Below, in pieces: positions 33,335 to 41,234 of a DNA stretch of 41,736 nucleotides. The DNA is taken from assembly GCA_001303705.1 (NCBI GenBank), contig LJUI01000006.1:1-41736 (forward strand), in the 5' to 3' direction. Made by a program: the position numbers and the translations under genes. The DNA comes from a candidate division TA06 bacterium SM23_40. GTDB taxonomy: Bacteria > LJUI01 > SM1-40. Every line of letters starts with the position of its first letter. Positions within the stretch are counted from its first letter, which is position 1. Under the pieces are notes generated by a model. The model searched no databases. It was not told where the DNA came from and worked only from the letters and a program-made list of their open reading frames with translations.

Positions 33335-35449
33335 CTAGCACGGGGCTGGACTCACATTGATGCGAACGTCAACGACCTTGCAGTCCTCGGGCCTGGGAGC
33401 AGCGATGAACGGGTTGACATCGAGCTCACCGATACAGTGGAAGTCAGTAACCAACTGAGAGAGCCGCTGGAGGGATTCGACCAACGTTTCGATATGGACA
33501 CCCTCCTCCCCGCGCATTCCGGTGAGGAGCGGATAGCCGCGAATGGACGTCACCATCTCCTCCGCGTCCACATCAGTGATGGGAACGACACGGAAAATCA
33601 CATCACGTAGCACCTCGACGTACTTCCCTCCCAGTCCGAACATCAGAAGGGGACCATATGTCGGGTCGTAGACCATGCCGAGAATAACCTCCTGGCCCGT
33701 CTTCCCCATCTCCTGCACATAATAGCCTTCGACCCTGTCGATCACACCGTGTTTCGTCAGGGCCTTCTTCATCGTCCTGAAGGCCTCCACGAACTCCTTG
33801 CCATCACGTATGTCGACGATGACGCCGCCGATATCTGATTTGTGAACGATACCCCTTCCGGCGACCTTGAGGACGAGCGGATATCCCAGCTCTTCGGCTG
33901 CCTCGAGGCCATCCTCGATCGTATCGACAAGTTTCAGGCGGCAATACCGGAACCCGTATGCGGCGAGGACTTCGTAGGCCTCCAGCTGCTCGAGATATCC
34001 TCCTCCGCCACGCTGCCGGGATTCGAGTATCTTCGCTGCTCTTTCCCGGTCGACATCCGCGACTGCGACCTCTCCCTTCGGTCTGGACCGCCATGTATGG
34101 TAGTGGTACAGCTCGGCACACGCACGGGCGGCAGATTCGGGAAACCGGTACACCGGCGGACTGTCGGGCACAATCAGTGGAACCTGCTCGAAAAATGTCT
34201 CCTCGGCCATGAAGACCCCCAATACTGGCTTCTCGAACCGCTGCTTCACCTCCGTCACCGCCCTGATGATGTCAACCGGGTTGATCATCATGGGTGGTAC
34301 GAACGTGACAATCACCATATCGTTGTCGGGATCGGCGAGGATGAGTTCGAGCGCTCTGCGATAGTCATCGGCAACCGCGCTCGCTATCATGTCGACTGGA
34401 TTGACGATGCTCGCTTCAGGAGGGAGAAACCGCCGGAGCCCCTCGACTGTCTCGGGCGACAGTGTGGCAATCTTTAAGCCGAGACTGACGCAGGCGTCTG
34501 TGGCCATTATGGCGGGGCCGCCTGCATTCGTGAGGATGGCAACTCGATTGCCGCAGGGCACAGGACATTTGGTGAACGCGAGTATGAGATCGAGCATCTC
34601 TTCGATATCGAACGCTCGAATCACTCCACACTGATGAAGAAGCGCGTCGACGGCCACATCCCGGGCCACCATTGCGCCGGTATGGGAAGATGCGGCGCGG
34701 GCTCCTGCCTCCGTCCTACCCGACTTCACTACGATGATCGGCTTTTTCTTGGAGATACGTCTCGCGAGTGGGGTGAATGAGCGCGGGTCGCCGAAGGATT
34801 CGAGATAGAGAGCTATCACTTCTGTCTGGTCATCATTCTCCCAGTATTCGAGCAGGTCGTTCCCGGAGATGTCCGCCTTATTGCCGACACTGGCGAAATA
34901 GGAGAATCCTATGTGAGCACGCTGAGCGACATTGAGGATCGCCACCCCTAACGCGCCGCTCTGGGACATGAAGCCGATCCTTCCCTGAGACGGCTGCGTA
35001 GGGGCAAAGGTCGCGTTGAGACGAACATCAGGATCGGCGTTGAATACTCCCATGCAGTTGGGCCCGATCATGCGCATACCATGGCGGCGCACAATCTCCA
35101 TCAACTTCTGTTCGCGCTCGATGCCCTGGCCGCCGATCTCCTTGAAGCCAGCGCTTATGACGATAAGGCCTTTGACACCCTTTTCTCCACACTGCTCCAC
35201 GACCTCGAGCACGCTCTCCTTGGGAACGACGATAACCGCCAGATCAACTTCATCCGGGATATCAGTAATTGAATGGTAGCACTTGATACTGTGGGTGAAC
35301 TCGGCCCTCGGGTTGACAGGGAATAGCTTGCCGTTGAACTCGAAATCAATGATATTGCGCACGATCTGGTGGCCGATCGCACCCTTGCGCGTTGAGGCCC
35401 CGATCACGGCAACTGACTTCGGTCTGAAAATGGGGTCGAGCGATGACAT
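33335..35449 (-). CDS. ADP-forming acyl-CoA synthetase (acetate-CoA ligase type), fused alpha-beta
   Basis: This 704-residue enzyme fuses an alpha part (CoA-binding Rossmann domain, about 1-130, SVAVIGASTRKGAIGHQIVRN; succinyl-CoA-ligase-like domains, about 145-460) to an ATP-grasp beta part (about 480-700, ELGYPLVLKVAGRGIVHKSDIGGV). The phosphohistidine loop is readable as AASSHTGAMV (about residues 254-263). It would convert acyl-CoA plus ADP and phosphate to acid, CoA and ATP, or the reverse. Acetyl-, isovaleryl- or other acyl-CoA are all possible substrates. The ribosome site is weak. It lies 69 bases downstream of the small zinc-ribbon gene on the same strand and probably shares its transcript. 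A G/C-rich hairpin covers its stop codon but lacks a T tract. Confidence 0.92.
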   Translation of the reverse strand: MSSLDPIFRPKSVAVIGASTRKGAIGHQIVRNIIDFEFNGKLFPVNPRAEFTHSIKCYHSITDIPDEVDLAVIVVPKESVLEVVEQCGEKGVKGLIVISAGFKEIGGQGIEREQKLMEIVRRHGMRMIGPNCMGVFNADPDVRLNATFAPTQPSQGRIGFMSQSGALGVAILNVAQRAHIGFSYFASVGNKADISGNDLLEYWENDDQTEVIALYLESFGDPRSFTPLARRISKKKPIIVVKSGRTEAGARAASSHTGAMVARDVAVDALLHQCGVIRAFDIEEMLDLILAFTKCPVPCGNRVAILTNAGGPAIMATDACVSLGLKIATLSPETVEGLRRFLPPEASIVNPVDMIASAVADDYRRALELILADPDNDMVIVTFVPPMMINPVDIIRAVTEVKQRFEKPVLGVFMAEETFFEQVPLIVPDSPPVYRFPESAARACAELYHYHTWRSRPKGEVAVADVDRERAAKILESRQRGGGGYLEQLEAYEVLAAYGFRYCRLKLVDTIEDGLEAAEELGYPLVLKVAGRGIVHKSDIGGVIVDIRDGKEFVEAFRTMKKALTKHGVIDRVEGYYVQEMGKTGQEVILGMVYDPTYGPLLMFGLGGKYVEVLRDVIFRVVPITDVDAEEMVTSIRGYPLLTGMRGEEGVHIETLVESLQRLSQLVTDFHCIGELDVNPFIAAPRPEDCKVVDVRINVSPAPC

Positions 35450-35518
35450 ACACAGGTAGCCCTGGAAGTGAGGCTTTTCATTGAGAAGTGGTGACCCCGG
35501 TCGAGCGCGAGGAGACCC

Positions 35519-35884
35519 CTAGGCGCGAGCAGCGAGGGTCTTCTGTCCCAGCCTATGAAAACGGACCGTTATCGCACTACGACCTTGCCCGGAGGGGCGC
35601 TTGCTCAGGACAACACCAGTGTCATTCCAGGCCTTGTGGAATATGCGGTCGCCTACCGCGAAGGTGTGGGCCGGGCTGTATTCTCGCGCGGGGAGAGAAT
35701 AGACCTGACTGCCTCCTTCCTCCCTCTCCTCCGCACTCTCCCATCGACTGGGAAAGATATGCCCGCACACCAGACACTTCATCCACACTAACCCGTCTCC
35801 ATCGCGCTGACGGACGATCTCGGTAGCAGTGATCTGCGTACACATCTTACAGTAGCTCGATTGCTCCGTACCTGATGGCCTCAT
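35519..35884 (-). CDS. Small zinc-ribbon protein with a C-terminal SH3-like segment
   Basis: This is a 121-residue hypothetical protein. An N-terminal zinc ribbon (CKMCTQ ... MKCLVCGH, two CxxC pairs 24 residues apart) is joined by a charged linker to a C-terminal beta segment, FAVGDRIFHKAWNDTGVVLSKRP ... ITVRFHRLGQKTL. The latter resembles the small SH3-like modules of CarD-like or DUF3553 proteins that contact nucleic acid or RNA polymerase. That is an inference by eye; I do not recognise a named family. ATG 35884 is chosen because GAGAGG lies 6 bases upstream; ATG 35917 would put this sequence inside the gene. It is the first gene of the transcript that includes the acyl-CoA synthetase, from the promoter at 36078-36106. 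Confidence 0.75.
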   Translation of the reverse strand: MRPSGTEQSSYCKMCTQITATEIVRQRDGDGLVWMKCLVCGHIFPSRWESAEEREEGGSQVYSLPAREYSPAHTFAVGDRIFHKAWNDTGVVLSKRPSGQGRSAITVRFHRLGQKTLAARA

Positions 35885-36077
35885 TGTCCGCCTCTCCCTC
35901 CTCTCCATGTCGAGCATTCTCCCCTTCTACACCCATTGCGATGCCTGGCAGACACGAACTCTCGATACGCCACTCCTGCCCTCTTCTTGCGATACCCATC
36001 GGGAACCGGCCGTTCACTCCGCCATAGAAGGAGGACGCGGTGTGACGTATGGTATGTTGTGAGGCTGTACTATACCC

Positions 36078-36106
36078 ATGATACCGCATCGGGCCTCACT
36101 TGTCAA
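36078..36106 (-). promoter_or_regulatory. Promoter of the zinc-ribbon/acyl-CoA synthetase transcript
   Basis: On the minus strand TTGACA (36101-36106), 17-nt spacer, TATCAT (36078-36083), a strong match at both boxes. It leaves a leader of about 185 bases. The gap 35885-36350 otherwise holds the divergent promoter of the deiminase gene. Confidence 0.65.
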
Positions 36107-36142
36107 CTGTCACGCCGCCGACTCGCACATCGCCATTCGCTC

Positions 36143-36171
36143 TTGACGAACTACACAAACTGTGGTATGCT
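36143..36171 (+). promoter_or_regulatory. Promoter of the secreted deiminase gene
   Basis: TTGACG (36143-36148), 17-nt spacer, TATGCT (36166-36171), followed by a leader of about 175 bases to the start at 36351. Confidence 0.6.
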
Positions 36172-36350
36172 CTCATGAGATCGAGTCGAGCAGAACCGAA
36201 GAGATAGTCGTGTCTCGTGCCCGGATCGTGCCTCAGTCCACGGCAGGACTCTGTACGGAGGCGGAGCAGCGTACGATGTGGCGGTGAGGGAGCACGTCCA
36301 CCGGAAAGACGACCACGGGCCACAGTCACAACGATAGGAGGAGATCGATC

Positions 36351-37808
36351 ATGTCCGCGAAGGTGCACCGCGCCATATTGCTGGCTATCCTGGCATTCGC
36401 CGGCACAGCATTAGCTGTTCCGAGGGAGAACAATATCCCCGGAGAGGCTTCATCCGACTTCCTGCCCGCCTATATGACGCCGGAGGAGGAAGGGCTTCGC
36501 CACCTGATCGGAGTGGATCACCGCTGGACGCCTCCTCCCACACAGCCGGTACGTTGTCCGGGAGAATTCGAGCCCCTGGACGGCGTCCTCATCAGATGGT
36601 ACACCTTCTCCGTTACCATCGACCTAATCGACGAGATCCAAGAGGAGACGACCTGCTACATAATAGTCGATAACGCCTCCCAGCAGTCATACGCCGAGTC
36701 GTATCTCACAGGTGTCGGGATCCCGCTCGACAACATTCAATTCATAATCGGGCCAACCAATTCGATCTGGATCCGCGATTACGGTCCGTGGTTTATCTGG
36801 GACGGAGACGGCGGGTACGGCATCGTAGATCTCATCTACAATCGCCCGAGACCTCTGGACGACCTTATTCCCCAGGTGATAGGAGATGCGTGGGATATCC
36901 CTGTGTACGAGCCCACTCTGGTCCATGCGGGCGGGAACTTCATGGTCGACGGGATCGGCACCGGGATGTCGAGCGAGTTGATATATGAAGAGAATCCGGG
37001 CCTCACACCGGCAGAGATCGACTCGGTAATCGAGTACTACCTCGGCTGCGAGCAATTTCTCGTCCTCCCGCGCATGTACGGCGAGTACACCGGGCACATC
37101 GACATCTGGGCCAAGATACTGAACGATCACACCGTGATGGTGGGCGAGTACCCTCCCGGGAACCCGAACTACCAGCGCCTCAATGATAATGCCGCCACCA
37201 TCGCCTCGACCCAGAACCTGAACGGCGAGTATTACGACGTGGTGCGCATCCCCATGCCCCCCGATCCCCCCCCGAATGACTATCCCACATACCTCAACTC
37301 GCTCTTCGTCAATAGCAAAGTGCTCGTCCCCGTCGGGTACGACGTCGCGTACGACGATTCTGCCATGACCATCTATGAGAATGCCCTGCCGGATCGCGAC
37401 ATCATCGGCATCGACTGCGCGGCCATGATCGGCTGGGGCGGGGCAGTCCACTGCATCACCATGCAGGTTCCATCCCGCAGCCCTGTCACCATCGATCTCG
37501 TCCCCGACGCCACTGTCTTCGCGACAGGTGACACCCTCGGCTTCACGGCCCACCTCGTCAATCAGACCCCGGAGGTCCAGACCTTCTACGCGCGGACCGA
37601 GGCGCTAGTGCCGGGGGTGGGCAGCTATCCGCTCATGGGCCCGATGCGGGTAACGCTCTCGCCCGGGCAGGTGGTCGATCGATATATCGCTCACGAGATT
37701 CCGGGCAATGCTCCGCTCGGGGAATACGAGTACATTGCCACCATCGGCGTGCCGCCGGACGAGGTGTGGTGTGAGGATAGCTTCACGTTCGATGTGATTG
37801 CAGAGTAG
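36351..37808 (+). CDS. Secreted agmatine/peptidylarginine deiminase family protein
   Basis: The 485-residue protein has a Sec signal peptide (hydrophobic 8-20, cleavage likely after ALA near 22). Residues about 70-378 form an amidinotransferase-fold deiminase domain, with WIRDYGPW (Asp143), HAGGNFMVDG, TGHIDIWAKI (His249, Asp251) and the nucleophile Cys368 in GAVHCITMQ. Residues about 380-485 form a beta-rich Ig-like domain (GDTLGFTAHLVNQTPEVQ ... YEYIATIG). This layout (signal, deiminase, Ig-like) matches the Porphyromonas peptidylarginine deiminase rather than cytosolic agmatine deiminases. The YNRPRP segment (Arg165, Arg167) is where that enzyme has its carboxylate-binding arginines. It may citrullinate C-terminal arginines or act on free arginine derivatives. 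AGGAGGAG before the ATG is a strong ribosome site. Monocistronic. Confidence 0.87.
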   Translation: MSAKVHRAILLAILAFAGTALAVPRENNIPGEASSDFLPAYMTPEEEGLRHLIGVDHRWTPPPTQPVRCPGEFEPLDGVLIRWYTFSVTIDLIDEIQEETTCYIIVDNASQQSYAESYLTGVGIPLDNIQFIIGPTNSIWIRDYGPWFIWDGDGGYGIVDLIYNRPRPLDDLIPQVIGDAWDIPVYEPTLVHAGGNFMVDGIGTGMSSELIYEENPGLTPAEIDSVIEYYLGCEQFLVLPRMYGEYTGHIDIWAKILNDHTVMVGEYPPGNPNYQRLNDNAATIASTQNLNGEYYDVVRIPMPPDPPPNDYPTYLNSLFVNSKVLVPVGYDVAYDDSAMTIYENALPDRDIIGIDCAAMIGWGGAVHCITMQVPSRSPVTIDLVPDATVFATGDTLGFTAHLVNQTPEVQTFYARTEALVPGVGSYPLMGPMRVTLSPGQVVDRYIAHEIPGNAPLGEYEYIATIGVPPDEVWCEDSFTFDVIAE

Positions 37809-37874
37809 GGAGCCCACGCCGCAGACAACCGTCATTCCTCAAGGGGAGTGACCCAACAGACAACTACGATTTCG

Positions 37875-37909
37875 GGAAGGGAGCGACCCTGGTCGGGTCG
37901 CTCCCTTCC
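37875..37909 (+). terminator. Terminator after the secreted deiminase
   Basis: A perfect 15-bp stem (GGAAGGGAGCGACCC with its complement) and a 5-base loop TGGTC lie 66 bases after the stop, followed by TGTCTGATC. The T tract is short, but the stem is very stable. Confidence 0.7.
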
Positions 37910-38031
37910 TGTCTGATCATCTCGCCGGACGCGCGGGCCCGAAAAGGACTTGCCCCTCGATAGTACCTGTGATAGAAGGGAACTGTAAAGCCTGACGGTC
38001 GAAATCCACCCTGTAAGGAAAGAGGGAAACG

Positions 38032-40095
38032 ATGTCACCGACGCGGGAGATCTACTGGAATATCCCCGGCCATCTGCTGCTGTACCCGCTCTTCGCCATC
38101 TCTCTTGCCATCTTCGCCTATGGAGTCTGGAGAAGAGTGCGCCTGTGGATGCTCGGCGCACGGCACCTCAGCGCCGCTTCCCCCGGCGTCATCCATGAGA
38201 TCTATCCAACCACCCCGGGCCGGCGCATAGCTCGCGTAGTCTCTCTCGGACTGGGACACGCACGATTTTTCCGGACGCCATTTCCCGGTATCGCTCACTT
38301 CCTGCTGTTCTGGGGATTTGCTGTTCTCCTTGTCGGCACGATAATCGTCTTTCTCGAGGCCGACCTCCCGGGCCGCTTCTACTTCGGTCCGTTCTATTTG
38401 GCTGTCTCATTCGCCCTCGAGCTCGGAGGGATCGCCTTCCTTCTCGGAATTCTGCTCCTAGGGTTGAGACGCTACATCCAACGCCCCGAGCAGCTGGACG
38501 AGCGATTCGACGACAAGATCGCACTCGCCCTTCTTCTCTTCCTGGCCGTAAGCGGCTTCCTCATCGAAGGACTCCGCCTCTATGTTCTACAGCCACCGTG
38601 GGAGAGTTGGTCGTTCGTAGGAGCCGGCATCGCCAGGCTCGCCGGTGCGGCCTCGTTGAGCGATGGCGCAACTACCAGGCTGCACCAGCTCTTCTGGTGG
38701 CTGCACCTTCTGGCCACATTCGGATTCATTGCTTATATTCCGTATTCGAGGCTCCTCCACATCCTCACATCGCCGATCAACATCGCCGTCGCGTCCTCCG
38801 ATCCCCGGGGAACACTCAGGCCCATGGATCTCGAGGCATCGGAGATCTATGGCACCTCGCAGATCGACGAATTCGCGCCGAAGCAGCTTCTCGAGCTCGA
38901 CGCCTGCACCCGGTGTGGCCGGTGTCAGGCTGTCTGCCCCGCCCATCTCAGCGACAAGCCGCTCTCTCCCAAGAAAGTTCTTCAAGATTTGAGACACCAC
39001 CTCTCCGTGTACGGACCGACCATCCTGAGGGCGTCGAGGGCGGGAGAGAAGAATCAGGAAGCCACAGCGGACCCGGAGCTGCCCCTTGTCACCGGCGGGA
39101 CGATCGAGGAGGACGTGCTCTGGGCGTGCACCACCTGCGCCGCCTGCGAGACTGAGTGCCCCGTCCTTATACGGGTGATCGACAAGATCGCCGACATGCG
39201 TCGATACCTCGTCCTCTCGGAGAGCAAGTTTCCGTCCGAGCTCCGCCTCTTCTTCAAGAACATGGAGACGAATTTCAATCCGTGGGGGATCGGGTGGGCG
39301 ACCCGTGCCGACTGGGCCCAGGGACTCGACATCCCCATCCTCTCTGAGGTTGGGTCGAGCAAGTTGCTGTACTGGGTCGGCTGCGCCGCCTCATTCGACG
39401 AACGGAATAAGAAGGTCGCCGTGGCGACCTCCAGGCTCCTCAAGGCTGCCGGCGTCGAATTCGCAATCCTCGGTGCCGAGGAGAAATGCTGTGGAGAGAC
39501 TGCTCGCCGCCTGGGTAACGAATACCTGTTTCAGATGATGGCGATGGAGAATGTCGAACTCTTCAAGCAGTATGGTGTAACACGGATCGTCACCACTTGC
39601 CCTCACTGCTACAATTCCTTCAGGCACGAGTATCGAGAACACGGGACCGGAATCGAGGTGATCCACCATACCGAGCTCCTCGCCACATTGATCGAGGATA
39701 GTCGGCTCCGCCTCCATGGCCCCGCCGCCTCGGGAACAGCGGTCTATCACGACTCATGCTATCTCGGCAGATATAACGACATATTCGAAGCACCGCGTTC
39801 CGTCCTCAGAGCTGCTCTTGACCCGGCGCCGCAGGAGCTGCCCCGTGCGATGGATCGATCCTTCTGCTGTGGCGCGGGCGGCGGCCGGATGTGGATGGAA
39901 GAGACGATCGGCCAGAGGATAAACGAGTTGCGCACGCGCGAGGCGCTCGAGGCGGGTGTGGCGACGATATGCACCGCCTGTCCCTACTGCCTCACCATGT
40001 TCGAAGACGGGTTGAAGGCGGAGAACGCTGACGAACGTGTTCGCGTTCGGGACATCGCGGAGCTGGCCGAGGAGGCGGGAGAGGTATCGGTCTGA
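38032..40095 (+). CDS. Membrane Fe-S oxidoreductase (HdrD/GlpC-like; ETF:quinone oxidoreductase type)
   Basis: A 687-residue protein. The N-terminal 245 residues hold about five to six membrane helices with several His residues (for example in GIAHFLLFWG and WWLHLLATFG), like NarI-type b-haem subunits. Two 4Fe-4S motifs follow: CTRCGRCQAVCP (292-302) and CTTCAACETECP (366-376). Then come two CCG cysteine-rich domains: CCGETARRLG with CPHC, and CCGAGGGRMWME with CTACPYC. This is the layout of the HdrDE-like fusion proposed to pass electrons from electron transfer flavoprotein to menaquinone. It is convergent with etfA/etfB, which supports that role, and would serve acyl-CoA dehydrogenases. A weak promoter candidate is at 37950-37978. 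Confidence 0.88.
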   Translation: MSPTREIYWNIPGHLLLYPLFAISLAIFAYGVWRRVRLWMLGARHLSAASPGVIHEIYPTTPGRRIARVVSLGLGHARFFRTPFPGIAHFLLFWGFAVLLVGTIIVFLEADLPGRFYFGPFYLAVSFALELGGIAFLLGILLLGLRRYIQRPEQLDERFDDKIALALLLFLAVSGFLIEGLRLYVLQPPWESWSFVGAGIARLAGAASLSDGATTRLHQLFWWLHLLATFGFIAYIPYSRLLHILTSPINIAVASSDPRGTLRPMDLEASEIYGTSQIDEFAPKQLLELDACTRCGRCQAVCPAHLSDKPLSPKKVLQDLRHHLSVYGPTILRASRAGEKNQEATADPELPLVTGGTIEEDVLWACTTCAACETECPVLIRVIDKIADMRRYLVLSESKFPSELRLFFKNMETNFNPWGIGWATRADWAQGLDIPILSEVGSSKLLYWVGCAASFDERNKKVAVATSRLLKAAGVEFAILGAEEKCCGETARRLGNEYLFQMMAMENVELFKQYGVTRIVTTCPHCYNSFRHEYREHGTGIEVIHHTELLATLIEDSRLRLHGPAASGTAVYHDSCYLGRYNDIFEAPRSVLRAALDPAPQELPRAMDRSFCCGAGGGRMWMEETIGQRINELRTREALEAGVATICTACPYCLTMFEDGLKAENADERVRVRDIAELAEEAGEVSV

Positions 40096-40167
40096 CCAGC
40101 AAGCCTCAGGTTAGAGATGGCTGACCCCGGCTGCAGTCACCGGCGACACTCGGGTCAACAGAGAAAA

Positions 40168-40200
40168 GGGGGCAGTGAGAAGCCCTTGCTCACTGCCCCC
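40168..40200. terminator. Bidirectional terminator between the Fe-S oxidoreductase and etfA
   Basis: A 12-bp perfect stem (GGGGGCAGTGAG with its complement) and a 9-base loop lie between the convergent stops. On the minus strand it is followed by TTTTCTCTG, a good terminator for the etf genes. On the plus strand the T tract is absent. Confidence 0.75.
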
Positions 40201-40217
40201 TGGTATGTACACGACCA

Positions 40218-41213
40218 CTACTCCCCCAGGATATGCCTCAGCTCCTGGGTGACTATCGGAACAGCCTCGAACAGATCGGCCACGATCCCGTAGTCCGCAA
40301 TCTTGAAGATGGGCGCCTCCGGATCCTTGTTGATCGCCACGATACATTTCGACGAAGACATTCCCACCAGGTGCTGTATCGCCCCGGAGATACCGCATGC
40401 AATATAGAGATTGGGAGATATCACCTTGCCGGTCTGGCCGACCTGATCGGCGTGATCTCTCCACCCCTCATCGACGGCGGATCGTGAAGCGCCGACGGCA
40501 GCACTGAGCAGATCGGCCAATTCCTCGAGGATTTTGAAATTCTCGGCACCCTTCATTCCCCTACCGCCCGAGACGACAACCTCCGCATCGGCGACATTGA
40601 TCCGCTCACCTACAGTCTCTATCATCTCAACGATGGCGGTGCGGGCAGGCTCGGGCGAGGGAACGAACTCCAGGGTCTCTGTCTCCGCAGTCCGTGCTGC
40701 ATCCGGTTCGCCGAGGGGAAAGATGTTGGGGCGCACAGTTGCCATCTGAATGCCCCCGTGCGGCCAGTCCACCTCGGCGATGACCTTCCCTCCGTACATG
40801 GGTCTGTATGCCTTGAGCGTCTGCCCATCACCCGTCACGTTCAGGTCGGTACAGTCTGTCGCCAGTCCTGCTCCGATGCGCGTTGCAACCCGAGGGGCAA
40901 GATCCTTCCCCAGCACTGTTGCGCCGAAGAGAACGATGGCCGGTTGCTGCCGGCGCAACGCCTCAGTCAGTGCCGACGCATAAGCATCAGTAGTGTAGTG
41001 TTCCAGAGCGTCGTGCTCGACAAGGAGAACGCGATCTGCACCGTACTGCGCCAGCGTACCTGCAGCATCGCGGATCCCCTTCCCGCAGACGATGGCTACA
41101 ACGTCCTTCCCTAACGTATCTGCAAATTCCCTGGCCTGACTGAGGAGTTCGAGCGATACTCTACGCGCCTCACCTTTCCTCATCTCGATGAATACAGCAA
41201 CACCATTCGGCAC
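40218..41213 (-). CDS. etfA: Electron transfer flavoprotein alpha subunit
   Basis: This 331-residue subunit binds FAD and, with EtfB, takes electrons from acyl-CoA dehydrogenases. The C-terminal FAD domain is clear: [24 protein letters not shown] (about 210-233), [13 protein letters not shown] (about 236-248), [29 protein letters not shown] (about 252-280) and [23 protein letters not shown] near the end. The N-terminal domain is of normal length. The start is GTG at 41213, with AGGAGG 10 bases upstream. It follows etfB by 21 bases in one transcript. Its neighbour across the terminator is the likely quinone-reducing partner. Confidence 0.95.
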   Translation of the reverse strand: MPNGVAVFIEMRKGEARRVSLELLSQAREFADTLGKDVVAIVCGKGIRDAAGTLAQYGADRVLLVEHDALEHYTTDAYASALTEALRRQQPAIVLFGATVLGKDLAPRVATRIGAGLATDCTDLNVTGDGQTLKAYRPMYGGKVIAEVDWPHGGIQMATVRPNIFPLGEPDAARTAETETLEFVPSPEPARTAIVEMIETVGERINVADAEVVVSGGRGMKGAENFKILEELADLLSAAVGASRSAVDEGWRDHADQVGQTGKVISPNLYIACGISGAIQHLVGMSSSKCIVAINKDPEAPIFKIADYGIVADLFEAVPIVTQELRHILGE

Positions 41214-41234
41214 CGATGTCTTCCCTCCTGATCG

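Noticed and set aside
33321-33346. G/C-rich hairpin over the acyl-CoA synthetase stop as a terminator
   Set aside because: There is a 9-bp stem, but no T tract on either strand and it overlaps the coding end; not enough to call.
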